Source of the DNA: Chryseobacterium gleum
GTDB lineage: Bacteria; Bacteroidota; Bacteroidia; Flavobacteriales_F; PHOS-HE28
Assembly (NCBI GenBank): GCA_945872795.1
Contig: CAMCAZ010000005.1
Coordinates: 22,999 to 86,998 of the forward strand
Direction: 5' to 3'
DNA length: 64,000 nt
Shown: in pieces, positions 10,415-19,467 of the stretch
Layout of the letters: every line of letters begins with the position of its first letter
How positions within the stretch are numbered: position 1 is the stretch's first letter
Position numbers and translations under genes: made by a program
The notes under the pieces: generated by a model
The model's database searches: none
Told to the model about the DNA's origin: nothing
What the model saw: the letters and a program-made list of their open reading frames with translations, nothing else

Positions 10415-11722
10415 ATGCGTTCCATCCGTCGTCCCGTTATTGTCGCAGCGATCGTTCTGTCGATCGCTGCACCCCTGGTCGTCATGGCCCAGCCTTGCGA
10501 TCCGCAGTTCCAATCGGCCGGACAGCAATGTGGCGACCAGCTGAACACCATCACGACGGCCGTGCCATTCCTGATGATCTCCGTGGACTCCCGTGCGGGC
10601 GGCATGGGTGATGCGGGTGTCGCGGTCTCTCCGGATGCCAATTCCATCCACTGGAACCCCGCCAAACTGGCCTTCGCCGAGCAGGACGGTGAGTTCAGTA
10701 TGAGCTACAGCCCCTGGCTCAGGAACCTGGTGCCCGACATGAGCCTGGCCTACCTCTCCGGGTACAAGCGTTTGGGCAACAAACGCAGCTCCATCGGTGG
10801 TTCCCTGCGCTACTTCAACCTGGGCAGCATTCTGTTCACCGACCAGAACGGTTCCACCATCCGCGATTTCAAACCGGCCGAGTTCGCCGTGGACCTCGCT
10901 TTCGCGCAGCGGTTCGGTGAGAACTTCTCGGGGGGGGTCGCCATCCGATACGTCAACAGCAACCTCACCGGTGGGATCAGTGTGCAGGGGGCCAACTCCA
11001 AGGCGGGGCAGAGCGTTGCCGCCGACGTATCCTTCTACTACCAAAAGAAAGATCTGAAGTGGGGCAAGAAGGACGGGACCTTTGCCTTGGGCCTGAACAT
11101 TTCGAACGTCGGTGCGAAGATGTCCTACACGGAGACCTCCGCCCAGGACTTCATCCCCATCAATCTGCGGCTTGGACCTGCGTTCACGCTGGACATGGAC
11201 GAGTTCAACAGCCTGACCTTCGCCTTCGATGTGAACAAGTTGCTGGTTCCCACGCCGCCGGTCTATCTGCTGGATGAGAACGGCGCGGTGGTGATCGATC
11301 CGGTCACCGACCGGCCTGCGGTGGCCAGTGGCCGAGACCCGAACGTGGGTGTAGCTTCCGGTATGATCGGGTCCTTCAGCGATGCTCCGGGAAATGTGAG
11401 CTATGATGACAATGGCAATTTAGTCGTGGAATCCGGCAGCATTCTCCGCGAGGAGATGCGCGAGATCAATCTGGGTGGCGGCTTGGAGTATTGGTACGCC
11501 AAGCAGTTCGCTTTCCGTGCCGGCTATTTCTGGGAGCATTACACCAAGGGTAACCGCAAGTACTTCACCCTGGGTGCAGGTCTTCGCTACAACATCTTCT
11601 CGCTTGACCTGAGCTACCTGATCGCCAATACCCAGCGCAGCCCCTTGGCGAACACGCTCCGCTTCACATTGGGCTTCCGCTTTGATGGCAAGGGCGCCAA
11701 GAAGACGCCTGCGGAAGGATGA
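10415..11722 (+). CDS. porV: Type IX secretion system outer membrane channel protein PorV (LptO)
   Basis: VPFLMISVDSRAGGMGDAGVAVSPDANSIHWNPAKLAF is the PorV N-terminal signature. Confidence 0.95.
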   Translation: MRSIRRPVIVAAIVLSIAAPLVVMAQPCDPQFQSAGQQCGDQLNTITTAVPFLMISVDSRAGGMGDAGVAVSPDANSIHWNPAKLAFAEQDGEFSMSYSPWLRNLVPDMSLAYLSGYKRLGNKRSSIGGSLRYFNLGSILFTDQNGSTIRDFKPAEFAVDLAFAQRFGENFSGGVAIRYVNSNLTGGISVQGANSKAGQSVAADVSFYYQKKDLKWGKKDGTFALGLNISNVGAKMSYTETSAQDFIPINLRLGPAFTLDMDEFNSLTFAFDVNKLLVPTPPVYLLDENGAVVIDPVTDRPAVASGRDPNVGVASGMIGSFSDAPGNVSYDDNGNLVVESGSILREEMREINLGGGLEYWYAKQFAFRAGYFWEHYTKGNRKYFTLGAGLRYNIFSLDLSYLIANTQRSPLANTLRFTLGFRFDGKGAKKTPAEG

Positions 11723-12201
11723 TGATCCGTGTCGGTTTCGGCTTCGACGTGCATCAGCTCGTGGAAGGTCGTGAGCTCTGGCTCGGTGGTGTTCAGATCC
11801 CCCATTCGGTGGGTGCCCTCGGTCATTCGGACGCCGATGTGCTGCTGCACGCCGTGTGTGACGCCCTGCTCGGGGCTGTTGCCTTGGGCGACATCGGCAA
11901 ACATTTCCCCGATACTGATCAGCGCTGGAAAGGTGCTGACAGCAAGGTCCTGCTGAAGGCGGTGGTCGAGCTGCTCGACGAACGCGGCTGGACCGTGGGC
12001 AATGTGGATGCCTCCCTGGTCCTGGAGCGGCCGAAGATCATGCCCCATGTTCCCGCCATGCAGCAGATCATGGCCGAGCTGTTGCGCGTGGGGGAGGATG
12101 CCGTGAGCATCAAGGCCACCACCAACGAGCGCATGGGCTACGTGGGTCGGGAGGAAGGTGTGTGCGCCTATGCGGTGGCCCTGGTCCAGCGCAAGGGCTG
12201 A
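11722..12201 (+). CDS. ispF: 2-C-methyl-D-erythritol 2,4-cyclodiphosphate synthase
   Basis: RVGFGFDVHQL, LGHSDADVLLHAVCDALLGA, DIGKHFPDTD, KATTNERMGYVGREEG; ATG overlaps the porV stop. Confidence 0.97.
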   Translation: MIRVGFGFDVHQLVEGRELWLGGVQIPHSVGALGHSDADVLLHAVCDALLGAVALGDIGKHFPDTDQRWKGADSKVLLKAVVELLDERGWTVGNVDASLVLERPKIMPHVPAMQQIMAELLRVGEDAVSIKATTNERMGYVGREEGVCAYAVALVQRKG

Positions 12202-12207
12202 GCCCTT

Positions 12208-12855
12208 CTAATCATCGCCATCATCGGCCACCTCCGCGAAGGTGCCGTGGCCCTGCTCATCCTCGAAATAGAACACCCGCAACTGCGCCGTGTCCTTCAG
12301 CAGGTCGATCTTGCCGATCTCCACACGGCTCACCGTGACACCCAGCCGCTCATGCAGGTCCGCATACAGCTGCACCCGGTTTCCCGGTTTGATGAGCTCG
12401 ATGCGCTCGTACAGGATCTGCTTCATGGCCTCGTGACGGGTGAGCCACATGTGCTCCAGTGCATAGGTCATCACCAGGATCATCCCGTCCGTGAAGACCA
12501 GTTCGGCGATGCTGACCTTCTTGCTCGCCAACGAATTGATCACCGCAATGGTGATCACCGCGAACAGATAGGTCATATCCTTGATGCTGATCTGTTCCGT
12601 GCGGTAGCGCAGCACGCCGAAGATGGCGAAGAGGCCGAAGGCGAAACCGATGCTGAGCTTCACGCTGTTCAGCAGCACGCAGAGGAAGAAGATGAGCGTG
12701 TTGAACAGGAAGTAGGTGAACAGGTAGTCCTTCTTCCGGTGGATCGGGTAGTAGATGAGCCGGATGAGGACGAACAGCACCAGGGCGTTCAATCCGAACT
12801 TGAACAGGAGCTCCCACATGTCTGCGTGGAAGACGGGCATTCCAAAGACCTTCAT
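12208..12855 (-). CDS. DUF4956 domain-containing membrane protein
   Basis: FAFGLFAIFGVLRYRTEQISIKDMTYLFAVITIAVINSLA is the DUF4956 core; predicted N-terminal TM helices. Confidence 0.9.
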   Translation of the reverse strand: MKVFGMPVFHADMWELLFKFGLNALVLFVLIRLIYYPIHRKKDYLFTYFLFNTLIFFLCVLLNSVKLSIGFAFGLFAIFGVLRYRTEQISIKDMTYLFAVITIAVINSLASKKVSIAELVFTDGMILVMTYALEHMWLTRHEAMKQILYERIELIKPGNRVQLYADLHERLGVTVSRVEIGKIDLLKDTAQLRVFYFEDEQGHGTFAEVADDGDD

Positions 12856-13631
12856 CGTTTCAGTTCCATAGGTAAGGGAAGGGCCCGCTGCCGCAAGCGG
12901 TGCAGGCGGAGCAGCACTTCCTTGAACGCATTGTGTTTCACCGGGCGATCGAGCATGATCATGCCCACGCAGTATTTGCTCATGCCCGCCTCACGGATCC
13001 CCCGGGCACGCATCAGGCGAACAAAGGGCGAGCTGCGGTCCGAACGTTCCTGCTTCAGCTCTGCCACCACGATGTCCCCCAGCTCACTTCCCTTCGCAGG
13101 GTCGGCGAACCGCAGTCCGATGTCCATGGTGAGCCGCTCGGGACGCGCCTTGTTCACGAAGGTGTAGCGGGTGAAGTAGTTCCAGAGGGTGGGCACGAGG
13201 TCCTCATCCCTGCCGGTGGCCTCCGCGATGTACCGTTGCTGTTCGGGGCTCAACTGCTCCGGTATGCCACCCACCTTCACGCGGGCCTTGTCCGTGCGGC
13301 CACCACCGGTCTTGCGCTTCACCTCCAGAAAGGTGAGGCCACTGCCGATGTACTCCCGGAAACGGACCTTGTTGCGGAAGGTGCGCTTGTTGTGATGGTC
13401 CTGGAAATGGCGGTGGTCCGCCGTGTCGAAATAGAGGCTACGGTACGCCGTCCCGGGCTGTCCGTCCACGTGCAGCAGGCGGTAGTGCTCCTGCATCTCA
13501 CCCAGCAGTGCGGGCAGGTCCTTGCCGGCGAACACATACTTGGTGTCCACCCGGTTCTGCAGCTTGACGCTGTCCATCTCGGCCAGGGAGATGGGCGTGA
13601 AATGGGCTATCTGCAGAGCGATGGGATCCAC
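12852..13631 (-). CDS. VTC domain-containing (polyphosphate polymerase-like) protein
   Basis: MDSVKLQNRVDTKYVF, YFDT, FLEVKRKTGGGRTDKARV, GMSKYCVGM; probable GTG start at 13631 because the longer ORF (to 13769) overlaps cdd. Confidence 0.88.
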   Translation of the reverse strand: MDPIALQIAHFTPISLAEMDSVKLQNRVDTKYVFAGKDLPALLGEMQEHYRLLHVDGQPGTAYRSLYFDTADHRHFQDHHNKRTFRNKVRFREYIGSGLTFLEVKRKTGGGRTDKARVKVGGIPEQLSPEQQRYIAEATGRDEDLVPTLWNYFTRYTFVNKARPERLTMDIGLRFADPAKGSELGDIVVAELKQERSDRSSPFVRLMRARGIREAGMSKYCVGMIMLDRPVKHNAFKEVLLRLHRLRQRALPLPMELKR

Positions 13632-13746
13632 GGTGGTGGGGCGGGGCAAGGAGGCGAAAGCTAAGTATCGGCAGGGTTGGACCGTGGATGCCTCGTCCGG
13701 TCCGATCGCCGGGTGCGTAAATTCAGCCCCCTTTCCGAAGAACCCC

Positions 13747-14232
13747 ATGGCCACGGTCCGCACGATCACACTGGAATTTGTCTCCCATGATGGGGCCTCG
13801 GGCCTTTCATCCGCCGACCGCTTGCTGCTCCAAGAAGCGGCCGCCGCGGCGGACCGGGCCTATGCCCCGTACTCGAAGTTCCATGTGGGCGCCGCCCTCC
13901 GCATGGCCGATGGCACGGTGGTCACGGGCAATAACCAGGAGAACGCCTCCTTTCCCGCAGGCATCTGCGCCGAACGGACCGCGATCCATGCGGCGATGTC
14001 CCGCTGGCCACAGGGAGTGGTCACCGAAATGGCCATCATGGTCCCTTCGGTCACCGGTGAACGCCCGGTATCGCCCTGTGGCATATGCCGCCAGGCCTTG
14101 CTGGAGCAGGAGCACCGGCAGGGCGCGCCCATTCGGCTGTTGATGGCGACCTCCGGGAATGCCGTCCACGAGCTCGCCAGCGCTGCGGCCTTGCTGCCCC
14201 TGTCCTTTGATGCCAGTTTCCTTCAACCCTGA
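13747..14232 (+). CDS. cdd: Cytidine deaminase
   Basis: YAPYSKFHVGAALRMADG, NNQENASFPAGICAERTAI, VSPCGICRQ zinc-site motifs. Confidence 0.96.
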   Translation: MATVRTITLEFVSHDGASGLSSADRLLLQEAAAAADRAYAPYSKFHVGAALRMADGTVVTGNNQENASFPAGICAERTAIHAAMSRWPQGVVTEMAIMVPSVTGERPVSPCGICRQALLEQEHRQGAPIRLLMATSGNAVHELASAAALLPLSFDASFLQP

Positions 14233-14259
14233 AGGGCCCCCTGCGCAACTGCCCGGGGC

Positions 14260-14267
14260 TATATTTG
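14260..14267 (+). promoter_or_regulatory. Candidate -7 box (TAnnTTTG) for pdhA
   Basis: TATATTTG, 22 nt upstream of ATG 14290. Confidence 0.45.
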
Positions 14268-14289
14268 CCCCCTCACGAATGCGTCCTGT

Positions 14290-15336
14290 ATGAGCACAAA
14301 GACCGCTTCCAGTAAGAAGCCGACCAAAAGCGCGGCGTCCCCGACCCAAGGGGGCTTTGACAGTGCCACGTACATGCGCTGGTTCAAGGAGATGGTGCTG
14401 ATGCGTCGTTTCGAGGAGAAGTGCGGGCAGCTCTACACCATGCAGAAGTTCGGCGGTTTCTGCCACCTCTACATCGGACAGGAGGCCATCCTTGCGGGCA
14501 TGATCACCGCCATCCGCCCGTCCGACCGCATCATCACCGGCTATCGCGATCACTGCCATCCGCTGGTGCTGGGCGTTTCGCCGAAGAACGTGATGGCCGA
14601 GCTCTACGGCAAACTGACCGGAACGAGCAAGGGCAAGGGAGGCAGCATGCACTACTTCGACAAGCAGCGCAACCTCTTCGGTGGGCACGGCATCGTGGGC
14701 GGGCAGATCGGCCTGGGCGCCGGTATCGCCTTCGCCGACAAGTACCGCGGTGAGGACCATGTGACCCTGTGCATGATGGGTGATGGTGCGATCCGCCAGG
14801 GCATGCTGCATGAGACCTTCAACATGGCCATGACGTGGAAGTTGCCGGTGATCTTCATCATCGAGAACAACAACTATGCGATGGGCACCAGTGTGGAACG
14901 CACCAGCAACGTGCATGACCTGAGCACCATCGGCGAGAGCTACGACATGCCCGGACTGGGGGTGAACGGCATGCGCTGCGAGGATGTGCACGAGGCCATC
15001 GCCATGGCCTGCGATCATGTGCGCGCCGGCAACGGACCCTACCTGCTGGACATCAAGACCTATCGCTACAAGGGGCACAGCATGAGCGACCCCCAGAAGT
15101 ACCGCACCAAGGAGGAAGTGGAGGAGTACAAGAAACAGGACCCCATCGAGGGCGTGCGCGATGTGCTGCTCTCCAGCAAATGGGCCACCGAGGCCGAGCT
15201 CGAGGCGATCGATGCGGCCGTGAAGAAAGAGGTGGAGGAAGCGGTGAAGTTCGCGGAGGACAGCCCGATGGCCACCGCTGAGGAGCTTTACAACGATGTG
15301 TATTTCGAGCGGGATTATCCATTCGAGAAGGACTGA
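14290..15336 (+). CDS. pdhA: Pyruvate dehydrogenase E1 component alpha subunit
   Basis: RRFEEKCGQLY, GKGGSMHYFDK, GDGAIRQGMLHETFNMA, ENNNYAMGTSVER, YRYKGHSMSDP. Confidence 0.96.
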   Translation: MSTKTASSKKPTKSAASPTQGGFDSATYMRWFKEMVLMRRFEEKCGQLYTMQKFGGFCHLYIGQEAILAGMITAIRPSDRIITGYRDHCHPLVLGVSPKNVMAELYGKLTGTSKGKGGSMHYFDKQRNLFGGHGIVGGQIGLGAGIAFADKYRGEDHVTLCMMGDGAIRQGMLHETFNMAMTWKLPVIFIIENNNYAMGTSVERTSNVHDLSTIGESYDMPGLGVNGMRCEDVHEAIAMACDHVRAGNGPYLLDIKTYRYKGHSMSDPQKYRTKEEVEEYKKQDPIEGVRDVLLSSKWATEAELEAIDAAVKKEVEEAVKFAEDSPMATAEELYNDVYFERDYPFEKD

Positions 15337-15369
15337 GCAACACCTGCGCCGGGCTACGGCGTTATAGAC

Positions 15370-16659
15370 ATGGCCGAGATCGTACGCATGCCCAAGTTGA
15401 GCGACACCATGACCGAAGGGGTGGTGGCCGCCTGGCACAAGAAGGTGGGGGACAAGGTCAAGAGCGGCGAAGTGCTTGCCGAGATCGAGACCGACAAGGC
15501 CACCATGGAATTCGAAAGCTTCACCGATGGTGTGCTGTTGCACATCGGTGTGCAAAAAGGCAAGACGGCCGCGGTGGACAGCGTGCTTGCCGTGCTGGGC
15601 AAGGAAGGGGAGGACATCACCAAGTTGCTCGCCGATGCCGCCGCTGGTGCACCCAAGGAGACGGAGGTGAAAGCGGTGAAGGAAGAGAAGGAGGAGAAGG
15701 GCGTGAAGGAGGAAGAAGCCCCGGTGAAAGCGGCCGCACCTGCTAGTGCGCCGAAGGCCGTAGCACCTGCTGCTCGTCCGGTCGCACAATTGCAAACACC
15801 AGCTAACGGTCGGGTGAAAGCCAGCCCGCTCGCGAAACAATTGGCCGAGGAGAAAGGCATCGATATTTCACGGGTGCCGGGCTCCGGTCCCGAAGGGCGT
15901 GTGACCAAGGCCGACATCGAGAACTTCACCGGTGGTGCCGGCATGTTCACCGTGCCGCAGGTGGAAGCCTTCGAGGAAGTGCCCGTGAGCCAGATGCGGA
16001 AGACCATCGCGCGCCGCCTCGCGGAGAGCAAGTTCACGGCGCCGCACTTCTATTTGACCCTGGAGATCGACATGGAGCGCGCCATGCAGGTGCGCGAGGC
16101 CATCAACACCAGCATCGCTCCGGAGAAGGTCTCCTACAACGACCTTGTGATCAAGGCGGTGGCCGTGGCCCTGAAGCAGCACCCCAAGGTGAACAGCTCA
16201 TGGCTCGGTGACCGCATCCGCTTCAACCAGCACGTGCACATCGGCGTAGCGGTGGCTGTGGAGGAAGGCCTGTTGGTGCCCGTGGTGCGCTTCGCCGATG
16301 GGAAGCCCCTGCGCACCATCGGGGCGGAGGTGCGCGACTTCGCCAAGAAGGCCAAGGAGAAGAAACTGCAACCGGCGGACTGGGAAGGCAACACCTTCAC
16401 CATATCCAATCTGGGCATGTTCGGCATCGAGGAGTTCACCGCCATCATCAACCCGCCCGATGCCTGCATCATGGCCGTGGGGGGCATCATGGAGAAGCCC
16501 GTGGTGCGGAACGGCGCCGTCGTGCCAGGCCACACCATGAAGGTGACGCTGAGCTGCGACCACCGCGTGGTGGACGGCGCCACCGGAGCAGCCTTCCTGA
16601 ACACCTTCAAGCAGATGTTGGAGGAGCCGGCGTTGCTGCTGGGGGCGGGAGCTATCTGA
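15370..16659 (+). CDS. pdhC: Pyruvate dehydrogenase complex dihydrolipoamide acetyltransferase (E2)
   Basis: Lipoyl domain EIETDKATMEFES; E3-binding domain ASPLAKQLAEEKGIDISRVPGSGPEGRVTKADIE; catalytic LSCDHRVVDGA. Confidence 0.95.
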   Translation: MAEIVRMPKLSDTMTEGVVAAWHKKVGDKVKSGEVLAEIETDKATMEFESFTDGVLLHIGVQKGKTAAVDSVLAVLGKEGEDITKLLADAAAGAPKETEVKAVKEEKEEKGVKEEEAPVKAAAPASAPKAVAPAARPVAQLQTPANGRVKASPLAKQLAEEKGIDISRVPGSGPEGRVTKADIENFTGGAGMFTVPQVEAFEEVPVSQMRKTIARRLAESKFTAPHFYLTLEIDMERAMQVREAINTSIAPEKVSYNDLVIKAVAVALKQHPKVNSSWLGDRIRFNQHVHIGVAVAVEEGLLVPVVRFADGKPLRTIGAEVRDFAKKAKEKKLQPADWEGNTFTISNLGMFGIEEFTAIINPPDACIMAVGGIMEKPVVRNGAVVPGHTMKVTLSCDHRVVDGATGAAFLNTFKQMLEEPALLLGAGAI

Positions 16660-16660
16660 G

Positions 16661-17830
16661 CTATCCTTCTGCCACCGTTACTCTCTTTCCCAAGAACTCC
16701 CGCTTGAACCACAGTTCGAAACCGGGGTCAAGGAAGGAGTAACCCTCTTGTGTGCGTTCGATGATGTCCTTGCCTTCGAGGGCATCACGCGTCTTCGTCA
16801 CGTTACGTGGGGTGCCGATGCGGTAGGTGCGCATCACTTCGGCCGAGGTCAGCTGGCTCTCCCCGCTGGCGACGGCCTTGAGCACGTTGATGGCGGTGTT
16901 GCTCAGCGTTTCGCAGGTGAGCTGGTAGAGCGGTGTGTTGGCGTCCATCACCAGTTGCAAAGCCGCTTCCAAGGCTTCTGGTCCTGCCTTCTTCTTGGTA
17001 AGCGTCCATGTGAAGTGGGCCAGTTGCTGCACGTACCAGCTGTGGCAGCCCATGGTGAGCGCCAGTGCGGTGGCCAGTTCGGGCGCAATGCTCTTGCCCG
17101 TGCTCTTGAAGCGTTCCACGATGAAGGGTGTCCAGTGCTCCAGAGCGATGCGTTGCAGCCAGATGATGTCGCCAAAGCGGTAGAAGGGGCTGGCACTGTC
17201 GTCGAAGAGCGTGGCCATCATGTGGCGCTTGCTGCCGTACAGGACGTAGGTCACGTGCTTGTGGCGTTGCCAGTGGGCGCGCATGAGCTTCTGCATGCGC
17301 AGGTCCTCCTCCCAATTGTCCAGGTTCTGGAACTCGTCGATGCACACCACCATGCGCAACTTCTTCGCCTCAGCGATGCGTTCGGGAAGGTCCAGGATCT
17401 CGCCCACATGCTTCCGTGCCTCCTGCCAGTCGAAACCCAGTGACACCTGGCCTTCCAGCTCGCTGCCGATGGAGATGCGCGGTGCCACCGCCTTGAAGAA
17501 GGACCTGGCATTGTTCATCCGTTCCTGCCATTTGCCGCTGCTGGCCGTGATCACCTCGCGGCTCAGGTTCTCCAGGAATTCCTCGAAGGTGTGGCAGGCG
17601 AACATGTCCAGGATGGCCACGCGGGCGTTCTTGCGTTCGGCTCGCAGTTCCAGGGCCGCCTGTTCCACCAACGAGCTTTTGCCCCAACGCCGGGGGCTGA
17701 TGAGGATGGTGTTGATGCCCGCCGCCATGTTGGCCTTCAGCCGGGCAAGGTCCGCACTTCTGTTGGTGAACTTCACCTGGTTCACCGTGCTGCCGAAGTC
17801 GAAGGGGGAGACGGGCGCTTCCTGGATCAT
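16661..17830 (-). CDS. AAA/STAND-like ATPase with C-terminal winged-helix-like region
   Basis: NTILISPRRWGKSSLVEQAAL (Walker A), RMVVCIDEFQNL (Walker B), C-terminal LTSAEVMRTYRIGTPRNVTKTRDALEGKDIIER wHTH-like. Confidence 0.85.
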   Translation of the reverse strand: MIQEAPVSPFDFGSTVNQVKFTNRSADLARLKANMAAGINTILISPRRWGKSSLVEQAALELRAERKNARVAILDMFACHTFEEFLENLSREVITASSGKWQERMNNARSFFKAVAPRISIGSELEGQVSLGFDWQEARKHVGEILDLPERIAEAKKLRMVVCIDEFQNLDNWEEDLRMQKLMRAHWQRHKHVTYVLYGSKRHMMATLFDDSASPFYRFGDIIWLQRIALEHWTPFIVERFKSTGKSIAPELATALALTMGCHSWYVQQLAHFTWTLTKKKAGPEALEAALQLVMDANTPLYQLTCETLSNTAINVLKAVASGESQLTSAEVMRTYRIGTPRNVTKTRDALEGKDIIERTQEGYSFLDPGFELWFKREFLGKRVTVAEG

Positions 17831-17835
17831 GGACC

Positions 17836-17843
17836 CAAAGGTA
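17836..17843 (-). promoter_or_regulatory. Candidate -7 box (TAnnTTTG) for the ATPase gene
   Basis: TACCTTTG on the minus strand, 5 nt upstream of the annotated ATG (17830), overlapping the palindromic repeat. Confidence 0.35.
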
Positions 17844-17866
17844 TTATACCATGTGGTATTATACCA
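17840..17866. repeat. Two 12-bp direct copies of a palindromic word (GGTATTATACCA)
   Basis: ggtattatacca at 17840-17851 and 17855-17866; each is part of tGGTAT-T-ATACCa; 15-bp period; immediately upstream of the ATPase start. Confidence 0.75.
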
Positions 17867-17958
17867 AGTGATATAAGTTATTTACCCAGCTGTTCCACGG
17901 TGGCACGGCTCTGTATGGTGGCCCCCGGTGTTCCTGAACGCTTTTTATCTTCATCGCC

Positions 17959-19404
17959 ATGGCCGCCCAACGCCCCACCATCCGCTGCTCCACCGATGGA
18001 CTTTCGCGGTCCGAGGTGATCGTCCTGCTCTTCCAGGCCTTTCGCGAACTGAAGTGGGGCGTGGAACACCTGCACCCCATGCGCGTGGTGGCGGTCACGC
18101 CAAGGTCCGCGTTCTCGTGGGGTGAAGAGGTGGTGATCGACCTTGACACCGACGGCTTCACAGCCCTGAGCAAGTTCCAACAATGGAGCATCATCTCAGG
18201 ACGCAAACGACACCAGCGCAATCTGGACCGGCTCATGGAGGCTTTTGCCCTGGCCCGGGTGAGCGTGAGCCCGGAAGTGATGGCCGCTGAACTGAAGGAA
18301 CTGGAGGAGAGCGGCGTGATGGCCCAGGATGCCAGCACGGCGAAGGCCCACGAGTTCAGCTGGAAGGACATCGGTATGGCCTTCATCCCCGGCAGGAATC
18401 TTTTCGCCACGCCGCTGCTCATCGATATCAGCGTGCTGGTATACCTGCTGATGGTGGCCTCGGGCGTGCATTTCATGGAACCCGGCAGTGAGGACCTGCT
18501 GGCCTGGGGCGGCAACTGGCGTGGTGCGACCATGGCCGGGGAATGGTGGCGCCTGCTGAGCTGCTGCTTCGTACACATCGGCATCGTCCACCTGCTCTTC
18601 AACATGTACGCCCTACTGATGGTGGGCATCCACCTGGAACCCCTTTTGGGCCGCTTCCGGGTACTTGCGCTGTATGTGATCACCGGTGTCCTGGCCAGTG
18701 TGGCCAGCTTGTGGTGGCATGACAATACGGTGAGCGCGGGTGCTTCCGGGGCCATCTTCGGGCTGTACGGCGTCTTCCTGGCCTTGCTCACCACCGACCT
18801 GTTGCACAAGGAGGTGCGCCAGCAATTGCTCTCCAGCATCGGCATCTTCGTGGTGTACAACCTGGTCTATGGCCTGCAGGGCGGCGTGGACAATGCCGCG
18901 CACATCGGTGGGCTGGTGAGCGGGGTGGTGCTGGGCTTCGCGATGTATCCCTCACTGCGTCGACCTGAGGCAGCGACCTTGCGCTGGAGCTCCGTGCTGC
19001 TGCCGTCCGTGGCCCTGGCCGCGGTCGGTGTCTGGGCCGTTGGCTCGCTTCCGGGCGAGGACCATGTGTTCGAGGAACGGATCCAGGTCTTCAGTCGATT
19101 GGAGGATGAAGGTTTGGCAATGTTCAAGTTGGGGGACCAGGCGACGAGCGTCCAGCAGCTGGTGGTGCTGGATGAACGCAGCGCTCCGGCCTGGGACAGC
19201 GCCTTGGTGCTGTTGGAGGGTACCACCACGTTGGACCTATCACCGGCTGCAACCGAGCGTAGAACCATGCTGCTGGCCTACACCCACGAACGCATAGCGA
19301 ACACCCGCCTGGTCCGACAAGCGCTCACCAGCCCTGACACGGATACCGACAGCCTCATCGAACGCAGCTTCGCAAGGCTCGATTCGATCGTTGGTGAGCC
19401 TTGA
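17959..19404 (+). CDS. Rhomboid family intramembrane serine protease
   Basis: SCCFVHIGIVHLLFNMYALLMVG, SAGASGAIFGLYG (GxSG), DNAAHIGGLVSGVVLG. Confidence 0.95.
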   Translation: MAAQRPTIRCSTDGLSRSEVIVLLFQAFRELKWGVEHLHPMRVVAVTPRSAFSWGEEVVIDLDTDGFTALSKFQQWSIISGRKRHQRNLDRLMEAFALARVSVSPEVMAAELKELEESGVMAQDASTAKAHEFSWKDIGMAFIPGRNLFATPLLIDISVLVYLLMVASGVHFMEPGSEDLLAWGGNWRGATMAGEWWRLLSCCFVHIGIVHLLFNMYALLMVGIHLEPLLGRFRVLALYVITGVLASVASLWWHDNTVSAGASGAIFGLYGVFLALLTTDLLHKEVRQQLLSSIGIFVVYNLVYGLQGGVDNAAHIGGLVSGVVLGFAMYPSLRRPEAATLRWSSVLLPSVALAAVGVWAVGSLPGEDHVFEERIQVFSRLEDEGLAMFKLGDQATSVQQLVVLDERSAPAWDSALVLLEGTTTLDLSPAATERRTMLLAYTHERIANTRLVRQALTSPDTDTDSLIERSFARLDSIVGEP

Positions 19405-19467
19405 ATGTTGGCTCAGGACCTTGGTGTGGAACTGCTCCGCGCCGTGTGCTACCCCTAATTTGGCACC

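Noticed and set aside
13807-15840. 677-aa minus-strand ORF opposite cdd/pdhA/pdhC
   Set aside because: Spans three genes antisense; composition typical of mirror ORFs in G+C-rich DNA.
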